A DNA stretch of 64,000 bases from contig NC_081547.1 of assembly GCF_901000735.1 (NCBI RefSeq), positions 28,445,382-28,509,381 of the forward strand, read 5' to 3'. The DNA is from Corylus avellana (Eukaryota > Streptophyta > Magnoliopsida > Fagales > Betulaceae). Below are positions 54,010 to 64,000 of this stretch, piece by piece. The notes under the pieces are model-generated. The model was not told where the DNA came from and searched no databases. It saw only the letters and a program-made list of their open reading frames with translations. A program made the position numbers and the translations under genes. Each line of letters opens with the position of its first letter. Within the stretch, counting starts at the first letter, position 1.

Positions 54010-57000
54010 TCCTTGCAGAACTATGCTACATAGCCTCTTCTTCATGCATGATCACACCTATACATATATATATCCTGCAGCCACTCATCCCAGAGAAGCT
54101 AGAGCTCATGACCACCTCTAATTCAAGTAAGTCATTGATATCGCTAATTCTCTCTCTCTATATATATATGCAACATTCTTAGCCTTTTTTCTAGCTTTCA
54201 ACTCATCACCAAAAACCCACCTTAATTTGCATGAATTTTAGATTTTGTTTTCTTCTTCACAATTAAGTTTCTTATACCAAAGATCACCATACTGCATATT
54301 TGCATATTTTTCAACATATCTAGCATCATTCTGGTTTATTTTCTTGTATATGGATGAAATCATAACTTTATTCAAAACCCAAAACCTAATATGAACATAT
54401 TATTGGGTCTGATTTTAGAGGAACATGGCTCAACCCTAGAAAACGAAGATCCGCTCCAAGAGGTGAGTTGATCTCTCAGTATTGTTTGTTTACAGTTGCC
54501 AAAAAAAAAGAAAAAAAAAAGGCAAATTTTACTTCAACATTTATTCCTTAATAGTTAAATAACATGTAATTAAAGTAAAACAACTTATCTTTGGTGAAAC
54601 TCAAAAACATCTTTTGCTGTTAATTAAATTTAGAGATCTATATATATAGTTTAGTGTTAATTTCTCCAACTTTAATTTGGTTAAACTGTTAAGGATCTTC
54701 TGCAGTTATACAAGCAAATTAACACATTTTTAGGTACTTGTGTTGTTGTGTCTGATGGTAAAAATAACTTGTTTTTATCAGTTCTTGTATTTCATGAACA
54801 GATTTTCGTTTTCTCAAACTATAGTGCTTCTGTTCACAATATCATGATTTGACAGAGAGCAAAGTGGAAGCTAGCTAGCTATTAGCAACCATAGCAAATA
54901 AAACAGTGATGGGTAGTAAAGACTTTCAATTTTCTAGATACGTAAACTGACAATCTATCTCATTTGCAGAAACTTTTTGATCATTACATACTTCCAACAT
55001 TTTGATTCACCTTTTAGAAAAGTAACTTTTTTTTTTTTCCTGCAAATGATTCAAACATAACATATATTTGACCAACTACCATTAACATTATAGTTTTTTA
55101 GTTTACATTATTGAATAATGTTATTTTTTACGCTCATTTTATATGTTACGTTAGTGCATTACTTTTTTGACAAGGACTAGAACTAGAGGGGAGTTGGATG
55201 AAAGGTAAATAGGTAATTGAGGAGACTAGCTCGCATTGCCACACATATGGTGGCCCTAGCTGAGGCAAGAGCCCAAATCACATGCTTTTAAGGACTTTAA
55301 TTAGAATCCAAGGTTGTAAAAGATGGTACTATATATTTAAGAAGTTCCTTTTTTTTTTTTTTTTTCTACTTTGGGCCTCACATTGAGTGTCCTAAAGGGC
55401 AAAGGAATCATGTACATGCATGTGATGAGACCTTTAAAAAAAAAAAAAAAGCCCTTTCAACATTGCTCTAATTTTGAAATAAAGGTTCTTTATATAAGGC
55501 ATATCCCTCGTACGTAGCACATGAACCCAACATACTTCAAATCTCACCCACCCATATGATCTCTTCTTCTTTTTTCACATGGCCCCAACCTACAATCTCC
55601 TTCCGTTTTAATTTATTACTTATTCCAGGCATTGATTCATGCCTCTTTGATGAATTCTGATAAAGGTACCCTCAAATAAGGAACAACATACACAAGGCAC
55701 GGAGTGGGGCTTCCAACAAATTTTAAATTACCCTTCAATATATATTATAATGTTAATGCCCAACCATAGCTTAATTAGTACATGGACAATCATCATTAGA
55801 TATTGAATTATGTTACTCTTACACTAATGCATTTCTTATACTCATTTTACACCGAATTACGTGACATATTTTAAGTGATATATATATAAAACTAATATAA
55901 AAAGTCATTTAAAACACGTCAAGTCAGTCATGACATGTTTTAGAATCATACTAAATATTGACCGTGCATGCCTATTAGCCCAATGGGATAAAGATGGGAT
56001 GGAGGTATAGTAATTAGTGTTACTCTTGATATTAAACAACCAAATCTCTTACTGATATAGAAACCAAACTCCTTCTAGCTAGGTTTCTTTTTTGTGTCGG
56101 ACTTAATTAATTAGTAGAACAAATGATAAAATGGAATGGGACACAGTTTTTCTCACAGAAAATTCTTTTAATTTAATCTATCAAATGGCATGACCTCATC
56201 ATAATCTGTAGTGAATTTTTATTTTATTTTTTCTATGTTTCCTTCAACAAACAAACATGGTCCAAATGTCATAAGCTCATAATCTAGATCTGGTGTTTGA
56301 TAAATAGATGTTTCGAGTGTTGATCAGCATCGCTGCTAGCTAGCTGCTAAATTTGTGGTACGACTGGTTCGATTAGAACATGCCAAATCAGACTTCGGTC
56401 TGGTAGGCATGATTGAAGGCTATATGTACTGGAAAAGGCAACACCAAAATCTTTCTTTTTTTACGAAAAGGATTTTCATGAGATTTTTATGCATCTTTGG
56501 TCTCCATAAAACCCAAGAAACGTACAGTAAAGAAAAAGGATAACCAAAAACAAAAAAGAGGGGGCCATATTATATACGAATTCGACCAATTAAAGGCCTG
56601 ATTGCGATTGATGCATTAATTAATTATTTTGCATATATAATTCTTTACATGTTTGCTTGATTCTTAGGATCCCAGTATTATATGCATCTCACTTTTGTTT
56701 TTAGAGTCTAACATATAGAAGAAAGAAATTATGTTAACCTTGTCATTGGACTAATTAATTCCACTTTAAGATACTATGGTATTTTACATTCTTTAATTCT
56801 TTGATGGGCATAGTTTAGATCTCTTTTTTTAAAAAAGTTAAAACAGAAGATTACGTTAATCATTCAATAAATATGACAAATTTAAGAGTATCATATACAG
56901 AGGATGTTAAATCACTAAAAAAAGATGAATTTTAATTATTTAATTAATATTTTTGTGGAATTCCTCATGTGTTGGCTCAAGCTCTCTTTCAACAAGTTAA

Positions 57001-58870
57001 GTTGGGCTTAACACGTAAAATATTTAACTGAAATTTAGGATTTAAGTGTAAATTCATGATTAATCGAACTCATCATGACCTCTGCACTGATACTATATAC
57101 TATATGGGCAAAATGTAGTGAAAATTTTGCTTTTGTCAACAAATTAGAGAGCAAAAAAAAGAAAGTCCTTGACTTAGGAAGAAAAAAGGGCAAGATATGA
57201 TAAGTTGTCCTAGTGGAGTTCTTCAACTCTTGAAGGAAATTATGAGGGGATTGAAATGTTAGAAAGAAGATGGGGTCCTAATTAGCTGAGAGTGAAGAAT
57301 TGTTGGACACTAGAATGTACAAATTTTTCTTCAAATGCGAAATATGTCGTCCAAATGTCTCCCTCTTCAACTACAGAGCCTTTTGGAAGGACACATGCTG
57401 CCAAAAGAAAACCAAACACATTATCCTTTTCATGTCAATGAAAGATCGGATGCCTCTTGCTTGGGGACAAAATACCCTTGACTTGCGTCCAAATTCAAAC
57501 CTTCCCTTTCTTTAAAATTACACTTGGATGGTGAAACTCAATTTAATCGTAACCATTAATTAGATGGCCGGCGGGGCTCATCAATCTCCCCAAACAGGTG
57601 TTCGGATAGTTTGAAACCTATTCGGGCATGTGGACCTTATTAGGGTCTCTCTCAGTTACCGCTATATATGATTGTAATACATTAATTGCAAGGAACTCCG
57701 GTCCATCATATATCTTTTTTTTTTTTAATCTTTTTTTTTCCCTACACAATACAGGAAAAGGTTAAGGGAAAAAGGATTACAAACTAGTGCTATGAATCTT
57801 TGAGGCTTTCCAGAAAGAAAAGAAGTTGAGCTGTGAAATAATATCCCTGATAATAGGCTCATTAATTCTCCACCAATTATGAGATAAGCCCATGGTAATT
57901 TTGTTGTGCAAGCAACAATCACCTTGCCTTTATATATCATCACTTACACTTAGGATAGAAGTGAGATAAAAAGTAAGTTAATTTAAATTCAGCACATAAT
58001 GACTACGGTATAAAGTGGTGATTTGTTGAAGCAAATATCAATTGTATCTTTTGATTAGACAAAGGCTAATTGGGCCAGCCAAAATGTTGGGGGCTTGGGG
58101 TAGCAAGAATCCCTGATTTTATGGTGTATGCACCATTTGTGGGTTTAAACAATGGAAAGGAAAGAAATGTACGTTCGTTGTAGTGAGTCTTTTCCTAAGT
58201 TCAAAAATGATCTACTTGGCCACTCTGCAATTTCATTATATTGTATTTGACTAACTTGGCTACCATATCTAGCTACCCACCTCTTTTGAGGGGAAATGAT
58301 TATGATTTTGTGGGAGAGCAAAGCAACTCCACGCCCACGGTCAGAGACCCAGAGCCAATGAAGCCCCACCTAACATTATTATGTTTCTAAGATTACCAAG
58401 ATTTAGATCATCTTCATGGTTTCTAGAACTTCAAAGCTTTTCCACACCTACGTAACCCCCATGTTTTGTTTAATCATATTTGTTTTATCTCGATTCTAAA
58501 AATGTTAGAACATTAATTAAATTATTAAATTTATTATTTCGTATTTAAATTTCAAGAGAAACTAATTACAAAATCTCCGAAATATCAAAATATCAATCTC
58601 CACAATACTTCTATCGATCTAACCATATCTCAAATATCACAATCAACCACAATGCTTCTATGCCTGCATCTAATCAATGCAATGATCGCACATAACTTTG
58701 TAGAATCTCTACACAATGACTTGATTACATAAACTCTCTAATTCACTATATAAATTTTGAGTATATGGAGAGAATGCATATAAATTTATCAGTTTCCTTA
58801 GAGGGGATCAAGCTCCAATGATCTCTGAGCTACTATGATTAATTATGTTTCTATGTCTTTTAAGGATCTA
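54010..58870. other. Intergenic region, no gene supported
   Basis: The first few hundred bases may be the 3' part of the MIR393 primary transcript (a possible donor CAAGTAAGTC lies at about 54,125). The rest is AT-rich with only short unrecognised frames such as 57,300-57,515 and 58,145-58,369. Confidence 0.5.
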
Positions 58871-58888
58871 ATATGATTTGCGCAAGTT

Positions 58889-61027
58889 TTTTTTTTTTTT
58901 TTTTTTTTTTTTGAGAAATTGAGTATTTCATTGAATAAAATTGTAATGAATGGAGCATATAAACTCCATCAACATTCACAAAATAGAGCTGATTGCTCCA
59001 TCAAAACAATATCACTAATACAATTTGGAGTAGTATCCCTCCATATCCTATCACTGATATCTGTTGTCGCCGCTTTTGCAAGCCGGTGTGCCGCCTCATT
59101 TGCATTTCGATAAACAAAATTACATCTCCAACTGGAAAAGGATCGTAAAATTCGCCTTGTGTCATCTATTAGGTGTCCGAAACGACTCCATGTACTCGTA
59201 GGAGAGTTGACTGCTTCCACAATTTGTTTCGCATCACCTTCTAGATATATATTTTGCATTCCAAGATCCCTTCCAAGGCAAACTGCAAGATATGTGGCTA
59301 ATGCTTCTCCCGTTGTCGGCTCCAATAAACCCAATGTAGTTTTACTTATAGCCGCAATAACCTGCCCATTTTCTCCTCTAATCATGACACCAATCCCCAC
59401 TCGTTCATGTAATTTATCAGTAGCCACATCCCAATTTATCTTATACCAACCTTGAGGCGGGGCTAGCCACTTCTTCTCATGATCAATGTTCTCCACCCCT
59501 CTTTTATTTAGATTCAACTCATTTGCTTGTTTGAACTCCTCGGCCTGCTCTTCAGTCTTGCGGAGAAGAACATTTGGGTGAATAAATATTCCTTCATGGA
59601 CCCATTTATTCCTCCTAAACCAAACCTGACGGGCTAACTGCACAAATAAGCCAAAATCAGCTACTCCACTTCTTTTTAGAATATATTCTACCGTCTCCAT
59701 GAAATTTTCACCCTCTATAACACACTTCTGGAATATTCTTTTGCTACTGCCCCATACATCCATGGCTGCTGGGCAGCCCCACAAAGCATGATAAACGGTT
59801 TCCGGTTCCTTCTCACAAATTGGACACCAAGGCTCAATCACAACCTTTTGTCTAAGGAGATTATCCTTTGTTGGCAATAGATTGTGACAAGCTCTCCAAA
59901 GAAAATTTTTGGCTGCATTTGGGATTGTTAGTCTCCAAAGAGTTTTCCACAAAATACTCTCCTTTGTCTTCAAAGAGCCTTCCGGACTCCCCCTCGTCTC
60001 CATCTCTTTCGCAAGGTGATAGGCGCTCTTTACCGAAAACATTCCATTGTTTGAGCACCGCCATATTTGGACATCTAGTTGATTTGTTTGGCTTATAGGG
60101 ATAGAGATAATAGTAGCTCTTTCCTCCTCAGTGAAAATACTTTTCAACAAATCTTGGTTCCATCCACACTTTCCATTGTCAAAGAGCTCACTTACCTTAC
60201 TACTCGGGTCCAGCACCCTCGGTGGGGATTGGATTCGATAAGTTGAAGAAATTGGGATCCAGCTATCCCCCCATATATTAATTGATTGGCCATTACCCAC
60301 TCTCCAGAAGAGACCATCTTTAAGTAGTTCTTTGGCGTCTTGAATACTTCTCCATGCAAAAGAAGGCTTCGTCCCCAATTTTGCATCCATAAAAGAGCAA
60401 TGAGGATAGTATTTAGCCTTTAAAATTTTTGCTGTTAAACTCTCCAGGGACTTCAATAATCTCTAGCATTGTTTCGCCAACAGAGCTTTGTTAAAACATG
60501 ACAAATCACGAAAACCCATGCCCCCACATTCTTTGGACAACCCCATTTTACTCCATTTCATCCAATGTATCTGCGAGCTATTTTCTTGATTTCCCCACCA
60601 AAACTTCTGCATCATGGAATTTATTTCGGAACACAATCCTTTGGGGATAAGGAACATACTCATGGTGTATGTTGGAATGGCCTGGATCACGGCTTTTAGC
60701 AATATCTCCCTCCCAGCTTGTGACAACAATTTCAGCTTCCAATCACCCAGTCGCCTCCCCACTTTGTCTTTTATACTATTAAAAGCTTGTCTGCGAGACT
60801 TACCAACAAGAGCTGGCAACCCAAGATACTTGTTGTATCTCTGCGTGGACTGAATCCCAGACAGTCTCAAAATTTCCTCATTTGTGACTACCGGTGTATT
60901 GCGGCTGAAAAACAGGGAGGTTTTTTCTTGGTTTAGTCTCTGTCCAGATGCTTTCTTATAAATGGTTAGGATCTTAGTCATCCGTCGCCAATATAATGGA
61001 GTAGCTTTACAAAATAACAGACTATCG
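58889..61027 (-). mobile_element. 5'-truncated L1-type LINE with target duplication
   Basis: Minus-strand retroposon whose 3' end is a poly(A) tail (poly-T from 58,889 on plus). A perfect 10-bp direct repeat TGCGCAAGTT flanks it (58,879-58,888 and 61,028-61,037). Its 5' end stops inside the reverse transcriptase gene. The element encodes the C-terminal part of ORF2 (see the pseudogene entry). Confidence 0.92.
58969..61026 (-). pseudogene. LINE ORF2 C-terminal fragment (RT end, zf-RVT, RNase H)
   Basis: One frame from D-S-L-L-F-C-K-A-T to a stop at 58,969, broken only by an in-frame TAG at 60,463-60,465 where related elements have Trp (AKQC-stop-RLLKSLE). Order: the end of reverse transcriptase (LLFCKAT, KASGQRLNQEKTSLFFS, YLGLPALVGKSRRQAF, KFWWGNQ), a linker (GTKPSFAWRSI, WRVGNGQSINIWGDSWIP), a zf-RVT domain (LWRLTIPNAAKNFLWRACHNLLPTK, CPICEKEPETVYHALWGC), then RNase H (YKINWDVA, GIGVMIRGENGQVIAAIS, GEALATYLAV, YLEGDAKQIVEAV, NANEAAHRLAK). 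The catalytic FADD motif is lost: only its last Asp remains at the truncation point. Not functional. Confidence 0.93.
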
Positions 61028-61039
61028 TGCGCAAGTTAT

Positions 61040-62630
61040 TCTTTTGCGATGTATTGATTTAATCGCTATTTTGGGGATACGCAACTAAGCTACGATTTGA
61101 AACTAATAAGTGCTTATTACTATCAGTTATATATGTCAATGATGTTGTTTGATAGTATTTATTTGGATGCTCTAGGTGCTTGATATTTAATGATATTAGT
61201 GGATAAAAATAAATAAATAAATTATTAGCCAAACTTCCATTGCTTAACTACTATTAAAAGTATACTAGTAACCCTCTAAATTAATTATTTAATAACTAAA
61301 TAATTTGGGGGCGTTTCAATTATACTAACAACTCACTCTTTACCATTTTTTACTTTGGATGTGAGACTTAATTATTCATACGCCGACATTTTTTTAGTTT
61401 AAAGTGTATCTCAAGCATACAGTACTTTTAAAAAATATTAATTAAATGATTAAATTTATATTTTTATCAATTTAAAATTTTGTAATAAATAGTAATTTAA
61501 CATGTTATCAGAGCTAAATGTTATAAGTTCAAACTTTATCGCAATCATTCACCTCATTATAGAGTGAGATGGGCATCTCCTCTTTTACTATATATGGTTA
61601 AAATGGGAAGAGAGGTTGCCGGAACGGCCCAAAAGGGAAACTGATAAGGTTCAAAAATTTTGTTCTTGCTTTCACAGAGAGATAGAGAGGGAGGCCATGA
61701 CTAGAAAAGATATGCGGGAGAGAGCTCAATTATGTAAACGTACGAACAGACAGCAATGAAACAATGTTGCTAAACAATTCTGTCCTGTTCAATTGTTGGA
61801 CATATATATATGACAACCAAACAATACTAAAACAAAAAACAGAATAGCAGACGGTCGTAGCCCAACCAAATTAAACACGAAATATATATATATATATCCT
61901 GATTGGAATCAAAAAAAATTATCACATAGTTCCAATAATCTCTTGTTGGGATTGATTTTCTACATGTAAAACGTGGACCCAGATGCCTTTCATGCACACC
62001 TTTGCGTGCAGCAGATACCAGACACAAGGTCTTGTCCACTCGGGGCCATTCTATTATCGACCTACCTATACAACAATTCCCTACTGTTTCAAAACACTAC
62101 TATCGATTTTAGACAAAATTGTGAATATATAGTACTGATGGTTTGAAAGTGTCTTTAAAACATATTGAAAATATGAATTTTTTTTCACCTTTTTAAATTA
62201 TAGATAAAAATATGTATTTTTTTTAAAAAAAAATGCACGATTTATTAAGATATAATGAAAGGATTGGGCCAAATACATGTTTATAGAGGCCCATTGAGTC
62301 AGGCTATGGGCTGCTCTTCTTCAACAATACAATGGTGAAGAATCTTTGTAGACTTTAACAACCTGGTTCAGTCCTGCAGATAATAGTTTCTTTTTCATAA
62401 GCTTTTTCGTGTCTTCCTAAGTTTTATACGACAAAGATTTGCAGCCCATATATAGATATTTGGGGCCTGAACAGAAAAACTTTGAACTACACGTTTATGT
62501 CCGTAAAGCTTGAAGATCGGCCCGGACCGGCCCATTATCTAGTTATTCTGCGTGCCAGCTGCTTCAATACTGAAGAAGCCCCAAACAAGCGTAGTGAGGT
62601 ACTGGTTGCTCATTCAATCTTACTCTGCAA
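61040..62630. other. Intergenic spacer upstream of the lectin gene
   Basis: AT-rich. Around 61,500-61,518, TTAACATGTTATCAGAGCTA resembles a decayed tRNA-Met primer-binding site next to an LTR end, but no paired repeat was found. The last 300 bases are probable promoter. Confidence 0.5.
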
Positions 62631-62637
62631 ATCGATT

Positions 62638-63732
62638 ATGGCTGAAATTCACACTCTCAGGTTCAAACTCTCTTTTTCTCTCTTAGTTCTTCCCTATGCC
62701 CTAACCCTGATCTCAAACCCCACGTCCTCTCTCTCAACCGGGTTTGGCTTCGATCCAGTTCCAATCTATCGAACCCCAACCACCAACCTCAACTTCGATT
62801 CCCGAACTGCCCTCTTTGGCTACGCCGACATGGTTGCCGTCAACAATGGCATGCGGTGCGTGAAGCTCACACGGCCGTCGATCTCGAGATTCGGGCTTCT
62901 CATGCGCGATGAATCGTTCAAGTTCCTTGACGGAAATCATCCGACGTCGTTCTCAACGGAGCTCTCGTTCTCGATCTTCCCCGTAAACGGCGACGGCGAC
63001 GGCCTTGTTCTCGACTTCGTTCCCAGCGGATGTTGGTCAAAATGGTTGACTACTGGAGGTTCGTTTGCGCTCTCCGAAGAGAACAGGTTTCTGTCCGTCG
63101 GATTTGATGCGAAAATGGACGGCAATGTAGGTGATTCGAATGCCAGCTACGTGAGAATCAATGTGAACGGCGTCGTTTCCTCTTCGAGTTTGGTGCTAAG
63201 CAACGGCGACAACAACGGATTGAAATCTTGGATCGACTACGATGCGAGCTCGAAGCGACTGGAAGTTAGGCTCGCCAAATCCGGGGACGCGAGGCCGTAC
63301 AATCCGATCATGGCGCGTGCGGTCGATTTGGCCGAAATGTGGATGGACGACGACGTGCGCGTGGGCATAGCTTCTCGGAACGGGATGGTGTGTTCGTGGA
63401 GGTTTAGGGTGCGAAAGTTTCCGAATTCGATTCACACGCTGCCGGTGGATCCGCGGAGTTATGTGGGTAAGGAGGAGCGTGGTGAGCGCGTGAGGCTGGA
63501 GAGGAGGAGAGTGCGTCCGTTGTCAGTGGCCGGATGTTTGATTTTCGCGACGGTGTGTGGGGCTTCGGTGGCTTTTGTGGTGCTGTTTCTATCGGTGATC
63601 TTTTTCAAGAAGCACGCGGCGGAGCATCCGGTGTACGCTGTGGAGTTCGGGTACGAGAAGGTTGCCGTGGATGTTGAGAAAAATAGAGAGGGCTTGAAGA
63701 ATTCCATTATTGTCTCAGCCACCGCTTCGTGA
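62638..63732 (+). CDS. Legume-lectin-domain membrane protein without kinase (364 aa)
   Basis: Probable cell-surface lectin-like protein. The ATG at 62,638 is chosen because it starts a signal peptide (AEIHTLRFKLSFSLLVLPYALTLI); an in-frame ATG at 62,482 would add 52 residues of unlikely sequence. The mature part (about residues 35-280) looks like an L-type lectin fold: GFGFDPVPIYRTP, SFSTELSFSIFP, GDGLVLDFVPSG, NRFLSVGFDAKMD, SYVRINVNGVVSSSS, LKSWIDYDASSKRLEVRLA and a final VRVGIASRNG. The usual carbohydrate and metal residues are not clearly all present, so sugar binding is uncertain. A single transmembrane helix spans about residues 297-323 (VAGCLIFATVCGASVAFVVL...), then a 41-residue cytosolic tail with no kinase. 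Intronless, GC-rich. Similar kinase-less proteins exist in other dicots. Confidence 0.88.
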   Translation: MAEIHTLRFKLSFSLLVLPYALTLISNPTSSLSTGFGFDPVPIYRTPTTNLNFDSRTALFGYADMVAVNNGMRCVKLTRPSISRFGLLMRDESFKFLDGNHPTSFSTELSFSIFPVNGDGDGLVLDFVPSGCWSKWLTTGGSFALSEENRFLSVGFDAKMDGNVGDSNASYVRINVNGVVSSSSLVLSNGDNNGLKSWIDYDASSKRLEVRLAKSGDARPYNPIMARAVDLAEMWMDDDVRVGIASRNGMVCSWRFRVRKFPNSIHTLPVDPRSYVGKEERGERVRLERRRVRPLSVAGCLIFATVCGASVAFVVLFLSVIFFKKHAAEHPVYAVEFGYEKVAVDVEKNREGLKNSIIVSATAS

Positions 63733-64000
63733 TCCTGCTCGTCTGCAATTTCTGGCCACATTTTCTTGGGTGTGCCATGGGGGAACACTTGGAATAAATT
63801 AAGGTATGGCCGGGCCTGAAATTGGTTGTGGGATTTTGTGTTTCTGTTGTGTTTGTTGATAGGAACTAACGTTGGCAGAGCTAGAACTAAATTCTGTAAC
63901 ATATAACAATTGTACTAGAATGAACTATGATGTACTTGGTTTGCACAGCTGACTTGCCGGAAGTGTTGTCGGAGAAAATCTTATAAAGCAGGTTTTGAGA
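63733..64000. other. 3' flank of the lectin gene
   Basis: Probable 3' UTR; no further gene visible before the window end. Confidence 0.5.

Noticed and set aside
53861..54121. 86-codon frame over the MIR393 hairpin
   Set aside because: Begins at a non-ATG codon and runs through the miRNA stem; the RNA hairpin explains the sequence.
1..64000. CRISPR arrays, bacterial operons or phage genes
   Set aside because: Spliced plant genes throughout; no spaced direct repeats of CRISPR type.

Overview
The window is nuclear DNA of a dicot plant, probably a woody eudicot. Evidence: AT-rich sequence, GT-AG introns, many small transposons (TRIM, SINEs, foldback MITEs, solo LTR, LINE) and plant-specific families (UGT709-type glucosyltransferases, class I small heat-shock proteins, DUF620, R2R3-MYB, MIR393). 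I cannot name the species. Three runs of N mark assembly gaps.

Region 1 (1-22,510) is a tandem cluster of UDP-glycosyltransferases resembling the UGT709 / 7-deoxyloganetic acid glucosyltransferase group. Four two-exon copies lie on the minus strand, all with a phase-1 intron after a GEL(P)(I/F)(R/Q)G motif. The copy at 2,841-5,315 is a pseudogene: it has an 8-bp frameshift in exon 1 and a TRIM retroelement in exon 2. The copies at 8,896-11,262, 12,770-16,899 and 20,195-22,509 are intact. A fifth, plus-strand 3' fragment (1-619) belongs to the left arm of an inverted duplication of about 2 kb, whose right arm is 11,391-13,388. The introns and spacers are heavily invaded by small elements.

Region 2 (22,510-28,200) holds foldback MITEs, an N gap, and two convergent class I small heat-shock protein genes (24,537-25,004 plus; 27,470-27,955 minus). 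The second has two perfect four-unit heat-shock elements. Region 3 (29,000-44,760) has three minus-strand genes: a three-exon DUF620 gene, a two-exon RING-CH (RINGv) membrane protein, and a two-exon R2R3-MYB of the MYB1/25/109 type. Region 4 (44,760-58,880) is gene-poor but contains a clear MIR393 precursor at about 53,895-54,000. Region 5 (58,889-64,000) holds a 5'-truncated L1-type LINE with its target-site duplication, then a single-exon, membrane-anchored legume-lectin-domain protein without a kinase.

The UGT cluster probably supplies small-molecule glucosylation, but its substrates cannot be read from sequence. The heat-shock pair, MYB, E3-ligase-like gene and MIR393 look like independent neighbours, not one pathway. 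The most informative features are the inverted duplication ending at a gap, the record of insertions in the UGT copies, a very short tRNA-only SINE family with clean target-site duplications, and the MIR393 locus.
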